Made by a program: the position numbers and the translations under genes. A stretch of 64,000 nucleotides of DNA, from assembly GCA_018881555.1 (NCBI GenBank), contig JACAXG010000002.1, positions 16,362,077 through 16,426,076 on the forward strand, in the 5' to 3' direction. The notes under the pieces were generated by a model. The model worked only from the letters and a program-made list of their open reading frames with translations, did no database searches and was not told the DNA's origin. Shown piece by piece: positions 36,331-48,140 of this stretch. The DNA is from Amblyornis subalaris (lineage: Eukaryota; Chordata; Aves; Passeriformes; Ptilonorhynchidae). Each line of letters begins with the position of its first letter. Positions within the stretch are counted from its first letter, which is position 1.

Positions 36331-39300
36331 TGAGACAGGTTCCGTCTCGCACGACTGTCTGGGGTGAAACTGTCTGTGACTCCTGGTTTGGAATAAATGG
36401 AATTACAATTCTCTTTCACCTACTCACCCCAGCAACGTGTTTCTTCAGAAGGGAGATGCACGGCTTCAGGCTCTCCTTCATCACAAGGCTGGCGCACCTA
36501 TTCTTACGCGATCTGCAGTTACTTCGTTTCGGAACAAGCAAATGCCTCCCCAAGAACGCAGACGTGTCAGTGCATGAGCCTTTCGGTGCACTAGCCACGC
36601 ACTCTTTCTGGCGATCACTTTGTGTCTCGGGGAGAAGGAGTTTATTGGCGGAGGAGGAGGAGGCAGACTTACAAGTTGTTAAGACAGAAAAAAATCACAG
36701 CGTATTAAATGTGCAACTCCTGTTACTACAGAAGCTATTTGTCAGTCACTGGAGCATGAGCAATAATACGTTTTAAATAGTGAGCGTGGAGAAGCTTGTG
36801 TGCGTGCCGGTGGCCGGCTCCGGGGTCCCACGGCAGNCTGACAGGGCGATACAGGGCAGGGCACCGACGGGACCTTCTCCAGAAGTAAAAGCGCAGAGCA
36901 ACCTGTCCTGCTGTACGTAGAGGGATCCACACCTCTGTGAACTTGCTTTCCCAAGAGGTGTTGTTTTTCTATTTGCAAAGATTTTTAGCTCTGTATTTGC
37001 CGGGGAAGAAGATGGATACATTTTTGGGAATAACTGATGCTCTTAAAACTTGAGAAAGCTAAGAGCCAGAGCACTTTAAGCTATCCTGAGTCACATATAC
37101 TCAAATCGTCATTATCTGATGGCAGTACTTATTTTTGTATTTATTATTTTTGAGAGAAAAAAGGTATTTTTATAAATCTATTCAAGTATATATTAATGTT
37201 CTTGCAGTTAATTAAACAATTAAAGGGTTTTGCAGTGTAGCTCCAATACTTACCTTTCAGGCATGCTTTGCACATGCTATTTCACAACTAGTTTAATTTT
37301 AGCAGTATCATTTGAGAGACTTCTATACTGGCAAAACTGAGGCAATACTGATTCATTATTTTTTCCCTTTTTGTTCTTTATACTTGGGTGGAGTTGAAAC
37401 CATTTATTCAGGTTTATTCCCAGTTGCATTAGGCATATATTTACCCATTATATTTACTCTTCACCGGAATGATAGCAAAGGGATGGGGAAATACATAATA
37501 AAGAAGAACCCTAAAGTTTTTCATTTGATCTATGTGTCTACTGAGATTACATTATTCTAATAAACTACTGTTATATCAATCAAAACATGCTCCTCCTAAT
37601 CATCATAAAAGAAGCAAGAAAATATTGATGGCATATCTGTTAGACACTTTTTGAGTCGTACTTACTTGGAAGCGATGGTCATTGTAATCCTCCATGGATG
37701 CATAGATCACCAAGGAACAGAACTACTATCACATTTTTGATTTTAAATCAGTCAACTCCACATCAATATTGTCTAATGCTATAAGACTGAGACTATAAAT
37801 GACCTTCTTAATCCAGCCCTGGAAACCAAACCTGGATGAGAGATCCAAGGGAGGCAATAATAAAATGGCAAAGCCACCATGTGGTACAAAGAGTCTAGCA
37901 CTACCCAGTGTGCTTTGAACCAACCACTTGAGTTGTCAGACTACTCTGATATTTTTAAAACTCCTTGTTGTACTTATATCAAAAGGCTATTTTTAAAAGG
38001 TCAAATAATCTAGTAAATGTAAACCCAAATTATAACCAGTATTATTCTTTGCAGCACTAATGCAAGATATAAAGGTCATACTTAAACGTAGACTTACAAG
38101 GCAGCCTGTGGTAAGACTCAGAAATCCAATATCAGACTTGAGAAGCTGTAGGAGACTTTGTGGCCCTCAGTCAAGAGAGAGGCTCAGCTGTGGCAAATGC
38201 TCAGAGGACAGGAAGGCAGCTGGCCGAGGGGCCACAAGGGCCAGCTGGGAATGCATAGCAGAAAGGGCAAGATCAGTTCCAGTTGGGCTGGACAGGAACC
38301 TGAACACTTGAACAGGCATCTTTGGGCCAGTCCCGCTGCTCAGCCACCAAACTGGTCATCGTGAGCTTCTGTTTGTAAACAGCTCTCTTCTCATACCTGC
38401 CNTTAGATTTATGGGAGTACCTTAGATGCACCTATACCTGGATATGATTCATCCTACGAGAAGTCTGGCAGCTCTATAAAACATGAAGATTGCCTTGCTG
38501 TCGGCTTCTCCACTGCCCTGTCTCCAGATGCCTCTGGTACTGTTGCTGCAGCCAAGGCAGGGTTACCAAGCAGGCACCCGAAAGTGCCCCCGCAGAGCTG
38601 GCACCAGACCTTCCCTTGGGTGTGCCGGCAATTTCCCCTAGAGAGAGGAAAAAGAAAGCTCAGTGTCTGATTTCACTGTCTAGAAAACAGCCCCGTCTAT
38701 TTCCTCAGCAACTGCTTAAGGAGGGACTGACTTACAGCATCAGATGGCTGCCTTCTGCATTATCTCTGAAGTAAAGTAATGGTGTTCCTTACACCAGGCT
38801 GTCCTCTAAGAGGAGAAGTTATCCATAACTGTTTAATGGGAAGATTTTTTATATTTTCTTAGACTTTTAAAATGTTTAATACATCTCTACTGCATTTTTC
38901 TTTCCCTGCATTGTCCTTGGTCAATAAAAATAAGTTATGAAGCAGTGGGACATGGTAGAAGGTGGCATGATGAATTACCTCTTTAAGAAGCGATGTTCTT
39001 TTCCACTATGGATGTAATGTTCTTCCCAGGTAGTTGTAAGAGGGCTCTTCTGTAGGAGGTCTTAGTCATTTCAGAAAGAGAATTAAACCCTTTGTGTGCT
39101 TTGAAAAGGTTTTAGCAGACTTTTGTATAGTTGAGTTCTAATGAAACTCCTCCCTCTATTTGTGAGTAATGAAGTAAATAGAATCAGGTTTGCATTTCTG
39201 TAGTAAACTAGTTTTTATTGCTAACACTTACAATAACACATCAACCAACTTGTGTCATAACACAACATAATATTGTAATTCAGATCATATCCAGCCTGCA

Positions 39301-41719
39301 GAACTGAGCAAAATTCAAACTGGAAACCTTTTTAAAAATATCATTCAACTAACAGCATTCCCTGCCAGGTACAGATAAAACCATTTTAATTTATAGTTTA
39401 AATTTAGGAAAAAGGCTTTTTTTCTTTTTTATGCATCAGTAAAATAAAATGCTAAATAGTCCATTTAAGTTTTTATCTTTCCACATGTAAAGGCTTTCAG
39501 ATAACAGATTTGGAATTGAGTATCTTCGTACCCTCAGCTGGAGATAAGGTGGAGAACCTTAGCTGCTTCTCCACCCAGGTTTCCACAAGGAAGGGTGTGG
39601 GAGACAGCTTCTTCACCAAGTGGCCTCACACCCTGAAGCAGCCTGACCACAGAGACGAAGATTTCTCCTTCTGGAAACTGGATCTTCCCATCCTGAGCTC
39701 ATTTCAAACACCAGCATCTAGAAGAGATGGAAGAAGTTCCCAGTGTAGGGTTTAGCTGTAACAAAAATACAGAAATCCCAGTCAGTGGCTTGTGCTGGAG
39801 GAAATGTTTAAATTCACTCAGAGAGTGCTTTTCTGGGTTTAGGTTTGTAGAGGGCCCTCTGTGGTTTCTGCGTATGGCCAGAGTCACTCTGCTCAGGGCA
39901 CTTTCCACAGCCCTTGCTAATTCAGTCTCTGTGCCGGACCACAGCAGAACCAGGGACAGGCTCAGAGCCTGCTTCTCTCACCCTCAAAAGTTAGAGCCCT
40001 GCACAAGTTTCGTCTGTTGTCAAATGCAGGCACCGCAGAAGGCTCTAAGATTTCTGCAGGCCAAAAAGAAGAGTGCAAAAAGCAGAGGTGCGTTGAAAGC
40101 CCAGTGTTCAGAGTTAGTGTGGGAGAGGAAAGACCTGCATTTTCTCGAGATTGTTTCCATTTGGCAGCTAAATAGAGTTTAATGCCAAGTACAGAATCAA
40201 ATCTGGAAGCTAGCAGTAAAGCTGGTCTGTGTGCCGAAGCCACTGCCCCATGGCATCGCTGCCTCGTTCAGATACATCCCACAGGTGCTGAGTATGGCCA
40301 TGCTGGGGTTAGGGTGTTCAGAAGCTGGCAAATAGAGCACAGCAAGTGCTTGTATGGCAAAAAAGGGATTTAAATTTGAATTGCTCTAGGCCTTCAGCTG
40401 CTTGGAGGGGTGCTTTAAGCATGAGACTGTAAGGTAAAAGACGGGTACCTGCAGAGTGGAGGGATGTGGCTGAATCACGGCTGTGTGAGATGAGCTGCTT
40501 CACTGGGCTGGTGTTTGTTGGCATCACTGCAGAGCTGTAGTTTAGTTCATCCCCCAAGTAAGGTATTTGCTCAGGGGTGAGAATGTAAAGTTAAAAATAC
40601 AGAGTGTAAACCTGAAAGCTGTTCAAAGCATTATGTAACTATGGAAGATATCAATGATGAAAGTGAAAAGGTTATATTAGAGTCAGGCAAATAAAGCGGG
40701 TACTTTCCATCACAAATTTTTAAAGACTTCAAGAATGGCTATTATTTCTGTTAGCAGTATTTGATACTCTCTCTGGCTCAAGTTTTGAGCTGTCATCAAC
40801 CTCCTACTAGATGTTGCTGGAAAAAGGAAGTAAACCTTTAATTTCTAGCCTAAGATTGCATGTCAAATATTTTAGTAGTTACATAAAGTTTTCAGTAGCT
40901 GTTAGATTTACACTTCTTATTTTTAACTCTATACTTTCACTGCTCATTTTGGTTTTTCACCTTCTTCCAGCTCACCCTTCATCTATTCCCAGAAGCCTTC
41001 TGCCTCAGTCCTTACCAAAAAAGCTACTTTCACAAGCATTGTCATTAACAATAGATAAAGATCTTTTAAATAAATTATTATCTTTACTTAGAAAGATCCA
41101 GATGACCAGATGTGCTAATGCAAGAGATCTGTTTGCCTGGGGGAGCATGTCTTCTTGTTAAAACCAAGCTTGGACTAGCTTAGAGTCACACCGATTTCAG
41201 TTGACGCACATACAATGTTGATTACCTCTTGTTTCATCCACTGTAGCTCTTGTTCTGAGTGTTAGACAGATGCATCTACAAAAATGCGCTAGATTAATTG
41301 CAGGTGGAAACTATGGGTAATGGAAGTCATTGAGCACTAGCAGTGAGGAGAACCAAGGCGAGCCCTAGTGGGCAGGCTTGTCATGAAATCTTATGAAGTT
41401 TAAGAAATGCTACTCAAATATTTATCAAAAGAGCCTCCTCTTCAAACCAAACTTTTTGCCTTGAAGTATTCAAAGAGAGAAAAATCATGTAGCATACCAA
41501 GCTGCTGTTGTATAGCCCTAGCTCCGTGTAGGTACAGGAGAGTGGCATGGCACGGGGAGAATTCCGCTCATATTCTGCACCTATTGAANTGCAGCTGGAG
41601 TATGGAAAAGTCATTGCAAATATCTGTTCCTGCATGTGGTTGCACTAGTTTAGTTCTAGACTTATCTGCCAAGGTGTTATCAGTAATACTGAGATGTGGG
41701 GCTGAGTTCTACCACACAT
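36331..41719. other. Upstream of POPDC3, no gene recognised
   Basis: AT-rich sequence apart from the first few hundred bases next to the CpG island. Plus-strand open segments such as 39,727-40,182 have no family features. I recognise no repeats here. Confidence 0.55.
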
Positions 41720-41799
41720 ACCATATTTCTGGTCTGAATGGCTGGACTTGATAATCTTAAAGGTCTTTTCCAACCTAAATGTTTCTATGATTCTATTAA
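41720..41799 (+). mobile_element. CR1 LINE 3' end, short fragment
   Basis: About 80 bp match the CR1 3' terminus in the forward direction: GGCTGGACTTGATAATCTTA, then AAAGGTCTTTTCCAACCTAA, ending at ATGATTCTATT. This is a strongly 5'-truncated insertion. Confidence 0.88.
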
Positions 41800-44700
41800 T
41801 CGTGGCCATCAATGCAAAAAGGACTCCAACCCTGTAAATACAGTTTCCCCATATTACCAAACTATCTCCATCATGATCACTGCTCTTACATTTTGCTTCA
41901 AACACAAAGCTTTGCAGAGAGCCACAGATAGCAAGGATGCAGTTATATTTAATTCGAAGGTATAAAAATAGGAAGTGAGCATTCACTTTATTATGTTGCT
42001 AATGAATTATAAAATGTATATCATCAAAATAAATATTCTTGAAATTGCTTCCTAATGAATCACTTACACAATGTGCCTACTCAGTTATGTCAATGATTAA
42101 TTATATTCTTGCCTCCTTCCTGGAATACAAATGCTTTTATTAAAGCAATCCAAAGACAGTAAGACAACAGACTCATTCTTATGGTCATTCATTTGGTTGT
42201 GGATTGATAGAGTATTCCTTTCAGCATCTTTAGAGTGTATCTGAACAGCTGCAAGTGGCTGTGACATAAATGAAAGTTCATGTCACCTTAAGCAGAATGA
42301 GATGAAAGACAGTCTATTCATTCAGTTTCAGCTTATCAGTGCGCAGTCATTAAATACTAATATTATCTGGAGCACTGTGATAAATACAGAGCATACTGTG
42401 CCAGCTGCAGTCGTCATCAGATAGGAGCCTTTTTACAACATTCTGATGCACAAAGGTGAATTATTCCAGAATATTAAACATTTCATTAGTTCTCAGCTTC
42501 AAGATACAGCTTTAAAAGTGGCCAGTCTCACAGAAAAAATCATTATCACCCAATGCAAGACTTACAAATTGGTATTTATGAAGTTCAGTGGCTGCCACAA
42601 CGAAAGAGCCTCAGAAACCTTTGTGTCGGTGACATCGTTCTGCAAGGCTGAAAAGCAGTTGCTTATTTGCATAATGGCATTCACATCATTGTTGAAAGAT
42701 TAGGATTGATTTAATGAAAGTAGTCATGGGCAGAGAAAAATGCTTTTGTACTGAATTTAAATAAGCCAGTCTTGAGTTTAGGTACTCCCCTCCGGCTTCC
42801 TGGAACAAGACACATGGAAAACCTTGACTGCCAGCTGTCCTTGGCACTGATGGGCTTCATATCAGTGAAGATAATTAATAATGTTGTTTCTTATACCCAA
42901 CTACTTGGATGTCAGTAAGCAGATTACTTTAGTCTAGTAAGTCAACATGTGAATTTGCATGGAAAGACAAGAGCGCTGGAGAATTCATTTAGTGTGGTTT
43001 GTCTTGCAAGTGACCAATTTACAGTGACAGGAAATGAGGAAGGGTAGTAGTAAGCAGGAATATACCACACGTGGCTGTGGGATGCAACACTTTCAAGGTA
43101 TGTGGCTTAGCTAAAATCGATGGAAGTTAAAGGAAAAACCAAAATACAACTAAGCCACTATAAAGAATATCCAGATGTAAAGAATCCATCCTTTATATAC
43201 TCTCTATATTAAAAATACTTTATTCAAGTAAAAATTTAGTAAAAAAAATGCTCAGAGTTACCTTGTACATAGGCTATGGCAAAACAAAATTGGTAACTTA
43301 CAGAAGAAGAAAGAAAAGGTTTTTAAAACGTGAGTATTTTGTAAATGCTTTGGATGACAAAGAAAAGTCAGAGTGTCTGAACCACAGCTGACTGCATTTG
43401 ATAGTGCTCTTTTTCTTCAAAGTGCAACAATTACATGTAGGGAAAATGACATTTAAAAAAAAAAAAACCACAACAAAAAAGAACACAGTTGCCTTCACCT
43501 ATTAAAATTCCTCTTTCTTGGTTCAATCCTGCCTTTGTTTTTGTACATCCAGCTCACTGAATTTCGTCAGTGGCCCTCTGGGTGAGCCCTCTCGAAATCC
43601 ATTATGGGAAAGGAGACTCTTCCTGATTTCAGGGGAGCCTAGGTGTAGCTCTGGATGAGGAAGGATTTGGGGTAGGTCCTACTGTTGAAAATCCTCACAT
43701 GGGGCAGAACCCACATCCTGTCTGTTTGCACCGACTTTGTCCCTTTCAGCGGTGAGGTCCCGCAGCCTGGCCAGCCGAGACAAGGCAGGCTCTCACCATG
43801 GGTGGCAGGACGATGGGTGCCTCCCAGTCCTGTGACATGAGGGAGGAGCAGGACCCGCAGGGTGTGTGGCAGAGAGGGAGGGAAAACCCAAGTAAAGGCT
43901 CCTTCCTCACAGTCTGCTGGGGTCATCATGTCTGGGCAGAGCTGCGTACGGTGCCTCCCTGAGCCATGCGAGGGAGGGCAGAGGTGCTGGATGCAGGGGA
44001 GCAGCCTTCTCCTCCTGGTGCCAGGCCCTGACTTGGCACCATGTCCCTACTTTGCTTGGGCAGAGAAGCCCTTGCAAGAGCTACTCGGCCACTTTTGGCA
44101 AAATCTGTTTTTCCCTGATACTGCCAGGAAGCCCCTGGCTAACCAGGCTCATTAACCTGAAGTAGCAGCCGTGACCAGCTTCCTGACACATGAATTCGCT
44201 TCTGCCTTCCTCGTTCATTTGGGTACAGATGAAAAAAGAAGCAAGCATTGGAGAGCCAGTCCATTGCCTGTGTGGTGTGGCATCAGGACAGCTGCTGTTT
44301 CCTCAAAAAAATTCATCTGGGGCTTCTGTGGCAGNGGAGAGCATCTGGCTTCTGAACCATTCCCACAGATCACTCCCTCCTCCTCACCTCCAGATGCTCG
44401 CGCAGACTCTGCCCATATGCAGGACCAGACCGACCACGGGAAACAGCCAGTGAAGAAGCAATTACTGGGTTGATGATCTCCGTTGTGACTACAGAAGCAG
44501 ATTTCTGTGACATGGAAATCAGCAGGAAGGTACAAGTGCAACAGAATATGAAAATTAGTGAGTACTGGTACGCCAGGGCTTGGGGACTTCTTTTCCCCAA
44601 ACAGGAACGTGCTGCTGTTTTCACTGAGCAGCACGTACATGAAGAACCTCTGCTGTGTATTGGCAGCACAAATATATCACTGAGACAGCCCAGTGGGAGG

Positions 44701-46839
44701 GAAAATGAATACATTAAGGGAGGATGGGGTTCAGGATACATACACTCATACCAGACACATACACCCAAGCTTAGACAAAAAAAATGGATAACAATTGAAA
44801 TTCAATTTAGGGACTTCATGGCTTATTTTTTCTGGAAATGGCATCCACTTCAACACTTTCCTTTATCTTGTTCTCCCTTAATAAGGATATTGAGTTAATT
44901 CTCCTTTTTGCTTAATTACTTTAGAAGAGGATCTCAATTACTCTTTTCATAATCTGTTGTCAGGCATGTTTGCCTGCACTTATTTATAGCAACTGAGAAA
45001 GCTTTTTTCTTTAGCCTTTTCTGTCATCATCTTTACAATTTGTATATGCTTTGTATATGCTTTGACTAAACATATTCAGCCAAAAGAGTAACACAGACAG
45101 ATCTAATTGCAGACATATAGGCTAAAATGTACCTTCAGTGGGATTGCTCTCAAAAATGAAGCTGTTCAGAAGTATTTATGAAACTGGCAACTGAACTGTG
45201 CTCTTGAAGGCTGGAAATTTGGGAAGGTCATTCTGCTTATTAATGTGGATTGTCTGCCATAACGCCAGTAGGCTGTGTATCACTGCACACATAAAACGAA
45301 TAAATGGTACTAAAAGCTGCACTGCTTTTGCATTTATTACATGGACAGAAAATTATGTCCGTAAGAGTATCTGAGCATGGATGACATACTCAAATACTAT
45401 AGTGCTTGACTGTATATGGAAATCAAAGGGGAATAAATAAAAAACACTGTGCTATTTTTTTTTTACTGCTTCGGTGCTATACTTTCTGAAGTAAACATGC
45501 ATGGACAGATATGTATCAGACAGTTAGCCAAGTTAATTTTCAAATCATAGCCCTCTGAGCATGCTAATTTACTATGCCAGGGTATTTCCATGCAACAGCT
45601 GGATGTACCTAGTTTGGTGTGAAGATAAGTCAGAGCTGTCTGTGCTTGCTTAGTCCTGCAGGCACATAGACACACTAGAAATCATGTCCAGAAGTTTTCA
45701 AGAAGCAAGATGGACCCTGGGGGGTTATTATTTTACTTTTTTTGGTTATTATTTGCACTGGTTACAAAGAATTACACAGGAAAAATAAGTGGAAACATAA
45801 TTTGCCATATTACATTTTAGCAAATGGTCTGTGGAGTAAAGAAACAACAAACTAAAAAACAACCTCGAGAGAGTGATACAGCTGCAAAGCTCAAAAATAT
45901 TTCTCAGTGTGCTGATCAGCTCATGTTTGTAATTAAACAATACTGTAGCACTAGCTGTAATACACTGAATAACACAAGATTCAACTTGAACGGTGTGAGA
46001 ATCTCATCCTGCTGCAAATTGCTGGGAAGGGAAGAGAAAGGAAAGGAAGAGCAAACTAATGTGAAAAACATGCAAAGCACAAACATTGGACTGGATTTGG
46101 AAAGCTGCACGTTATTTTACGAGCATTATAAATGGATATTTTTTAATTTAAATTAAGATTTTGAGGTCTCAGCTAGCTTACTTTTTAACCCAAGCATCAG
46201 CATTAAAATGAAGATCAATAAGTGGCTGAAAATATTTGCAGGTAATTTAGTGTCAGTCTTTATTCTCTTGTGCAGGCCAAGCAAGCAGTGCTGCAGCCTG
46301 GTGATTAGCAGGAAGCAGTTGTTCTGCTCAGCTCTGTAGCCTGCAGCTCCGTGCCTGATGAGAGGCTGAGTCTCCTGCTAATGCACCCAGGAAGCTTTAT
46401 GCTCCTCTCTGTCAGATGAGGCTCAAATGAAGGAGTATTCAGAAATAACGGGATCATCTACTACACTTCATTAGATTTCATCCTGATCTTTTATATTGAG
46501 ATAATAATTTAATACCTGATTCATGAGTTTCAATATCCCTTCCTACACTAGTGGAAAACAAGCAGAAGAACTCCGATTGTGGTTGCCAAACCTTCTTTTG
46601 AGTCTTGCTGACTTCTTGATCTGGGTGATTTCCTCTGGAAATGAGTGCTGGATAATAAGTCATATGGAAAAGCACCTATTTCATCAGTGATAGATTCCCT
46701 GCATTGTCATTTCAGCAAGGAAATTTTCTTGGCTGGAATAACAGCAATTCCTTTTGCTAGGGAATAATTGTTACAGCTTTTATAAATGAATGTCACCTTC
46801 TCAGACCTTCAGTTCTCTGAAAATGTCAACAACAATTGA
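41800..46839. other. Intergenic DNA with possible conserved non-coding sequence
   Basis: No gene recognised. The stretch at 42,020-42,430 is free of recognisable repeats and carries clustered homeodomain-type (TTAATTA at 42,097-42,103) and E-box (CAGCTG at 42,402-42,407) motifs. A more GC-rich patch at 43,600-44,660 has open frames on both strands without family features. A perfect 11-bp tandem repeat (TTTGTATATGC twice) lies at 45,039-45,060. Confidence 0.45.
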
Positions 46840-48140
46840 ATAAGAAAAAGCTGGCTGTGCTGTCTACTTCTATTTCCAAAAGGTTTTCAGCAAGGTCCTT
46901 CACTGGAAGCTTTTAAGGAAGCAAAGCAGCTGTGTGGCAAAAGGGAAAGTTCATGTGTGGATAAATAATTTATTAAAAGAAAGAAACCAAAGGGTGTTGG
47001 AAAAAATGGTCATTTTCCTTGGTGAAGTGAGATTGTAAGGGGAATCCTGCAAGAAATTCTTACTGTCACTTGTGCTTTTCAACACTGTCATACAGGACAT
47101 GGAAGCAGGGTGAGGAGCGAGGTTTGCTGATGATATGAAGTTAATAATTTATTCTGGATAGCAAAGATGATTGTGCAGACTTGTGGAAGAAGCCTGCTAG
47201 ATTGAGTGGGCAATAAAATGACAGATGAAATTTGATGTAGATAAATATGAAGGTGGGGGAAAACCAACCCTATTTTCATGTATAAAAAGATGGGTTGATT
47301 GCTTCTCTCAACAGCAAAAACTCTGGGCTATGACAGATAGTGCCATGAAAACTATTCATGCTTGTTATCAGTATGCAGTATGCAAAGCAAGTATTAACAA
47401 TTGCCAGGAAAGAGGAAGGAAGGAAGGAAGGAAGGAAGGAAGGAAGGAAGGAAGGAAGGAAGGAAGGAAGGAAGGAAGGAAGGAGAAAGAAAGAAAGAAA
47501 GAAAGAAAGAGAAAGAGAGAAAGAGAGAAAGAGAGAGAGAGAAAGAGAGAAAGAGAGAAAGAGAGAAAGAAAGAAAAAGAAAGAAAGAAAGTAAGCAGAC
47601 ATCATCATCATGCCACTTTATATGTCCATGATTTCTCATTCCTTCTATTCTGCACACAGTTCTGGTCTTTCTTCCTCAAAAAGGTGTAGAGAAACTGAAG
47701 AAGTTTCAGAAAAGGGCAACAAGGATGACCAAAAGTATGAATTGGCTTCTGTACAAGGAACAACAAGAGGGAGGGAACAAAACAGTCTGAAAACCAGATG
47801 ACATGGTGGGGACGGGAGGCTGCACAGAAGTTAATGAAGTCATGAAAGGTATTGTAAGAGGGGATAAACAGCACGGTTCCGGTAGAGGAATGGGACACTG
47901 GCAGATGAAAGTAGTAGGAAACAGGTTCAGCTGACAGCACCAGAGGTTGTTCCACCCTCAGGATGTCCCTGGGCTGTGAGCTCCTGGTCACAGGCATGGA
48001 TGTCCAAAGTTTGCATGTACTCAAGGGGCACAGGACAAGCTCATGGAAAAGAGCTCTGCTGAGGATTAAGGATGCTGGGAGTCACTTGCAGTCACTGCTG
48101 GACACAAGGCACCAGCTTAAGAACCTTTCTGGTCTTATGT
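46840..48140 (+). mobile_element. Degenerate CR1-clade LINE split by a purine microsatellite
   Basis: Read on the plus strand, this shows broken parts of a LINE reverse transcriptase: a CAACACTGTCATACAGGACATG segment near 47,080 followed by a GCTGATGATATGAAGTT stretch (the usual ADD..KL region), then MKFDVDKYEGG near 47,225. After the microsatellite comes EKLKKFQKRATRMTKSMNWL (about 47,690-47,750), which matches the conserved end of CR1-clade ORF2. The frame has stops and shifts throughout, so the copy is old. The exact family and both ends are uncertain. A 186-nt purine tract interrupts it between these two segments. Confidence 0.7.
47406..47591 (+). repeat. 186-nt purine-only microsatellite, (GGAA)n then (GAAA)n/(GA)n
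   Basis: Every base from 47,406 to 47,591 is A or G. It begins with about 18 units of GGAA (47,414-47,484) and continues with mixed GAAA and GAGA units. It lies inside the degenerate LINE. Open frames across it, with runs of Lys/Glu/Arg or Ser/Phe/Leu, are a product of the repeat and not genes. Confidence 0.98.

Noticed and set aside
35322..36352. Open frames of up to 217 codons on both strands in the POPDC3 CpG island
   Set aside because: Same composition effect. Parts of these peptides recur in the BVES island only because the DNA block is shared.
39727..40182. 151-codon plus-strand frame
   Set aside because: No family features and no supporting signals.
47225..47689. Open frames with long Lys/Glu/Arg or Ser/Phe/Leu runs
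   Set aside because: Direct translation of the purine microsatellite, in all frames.
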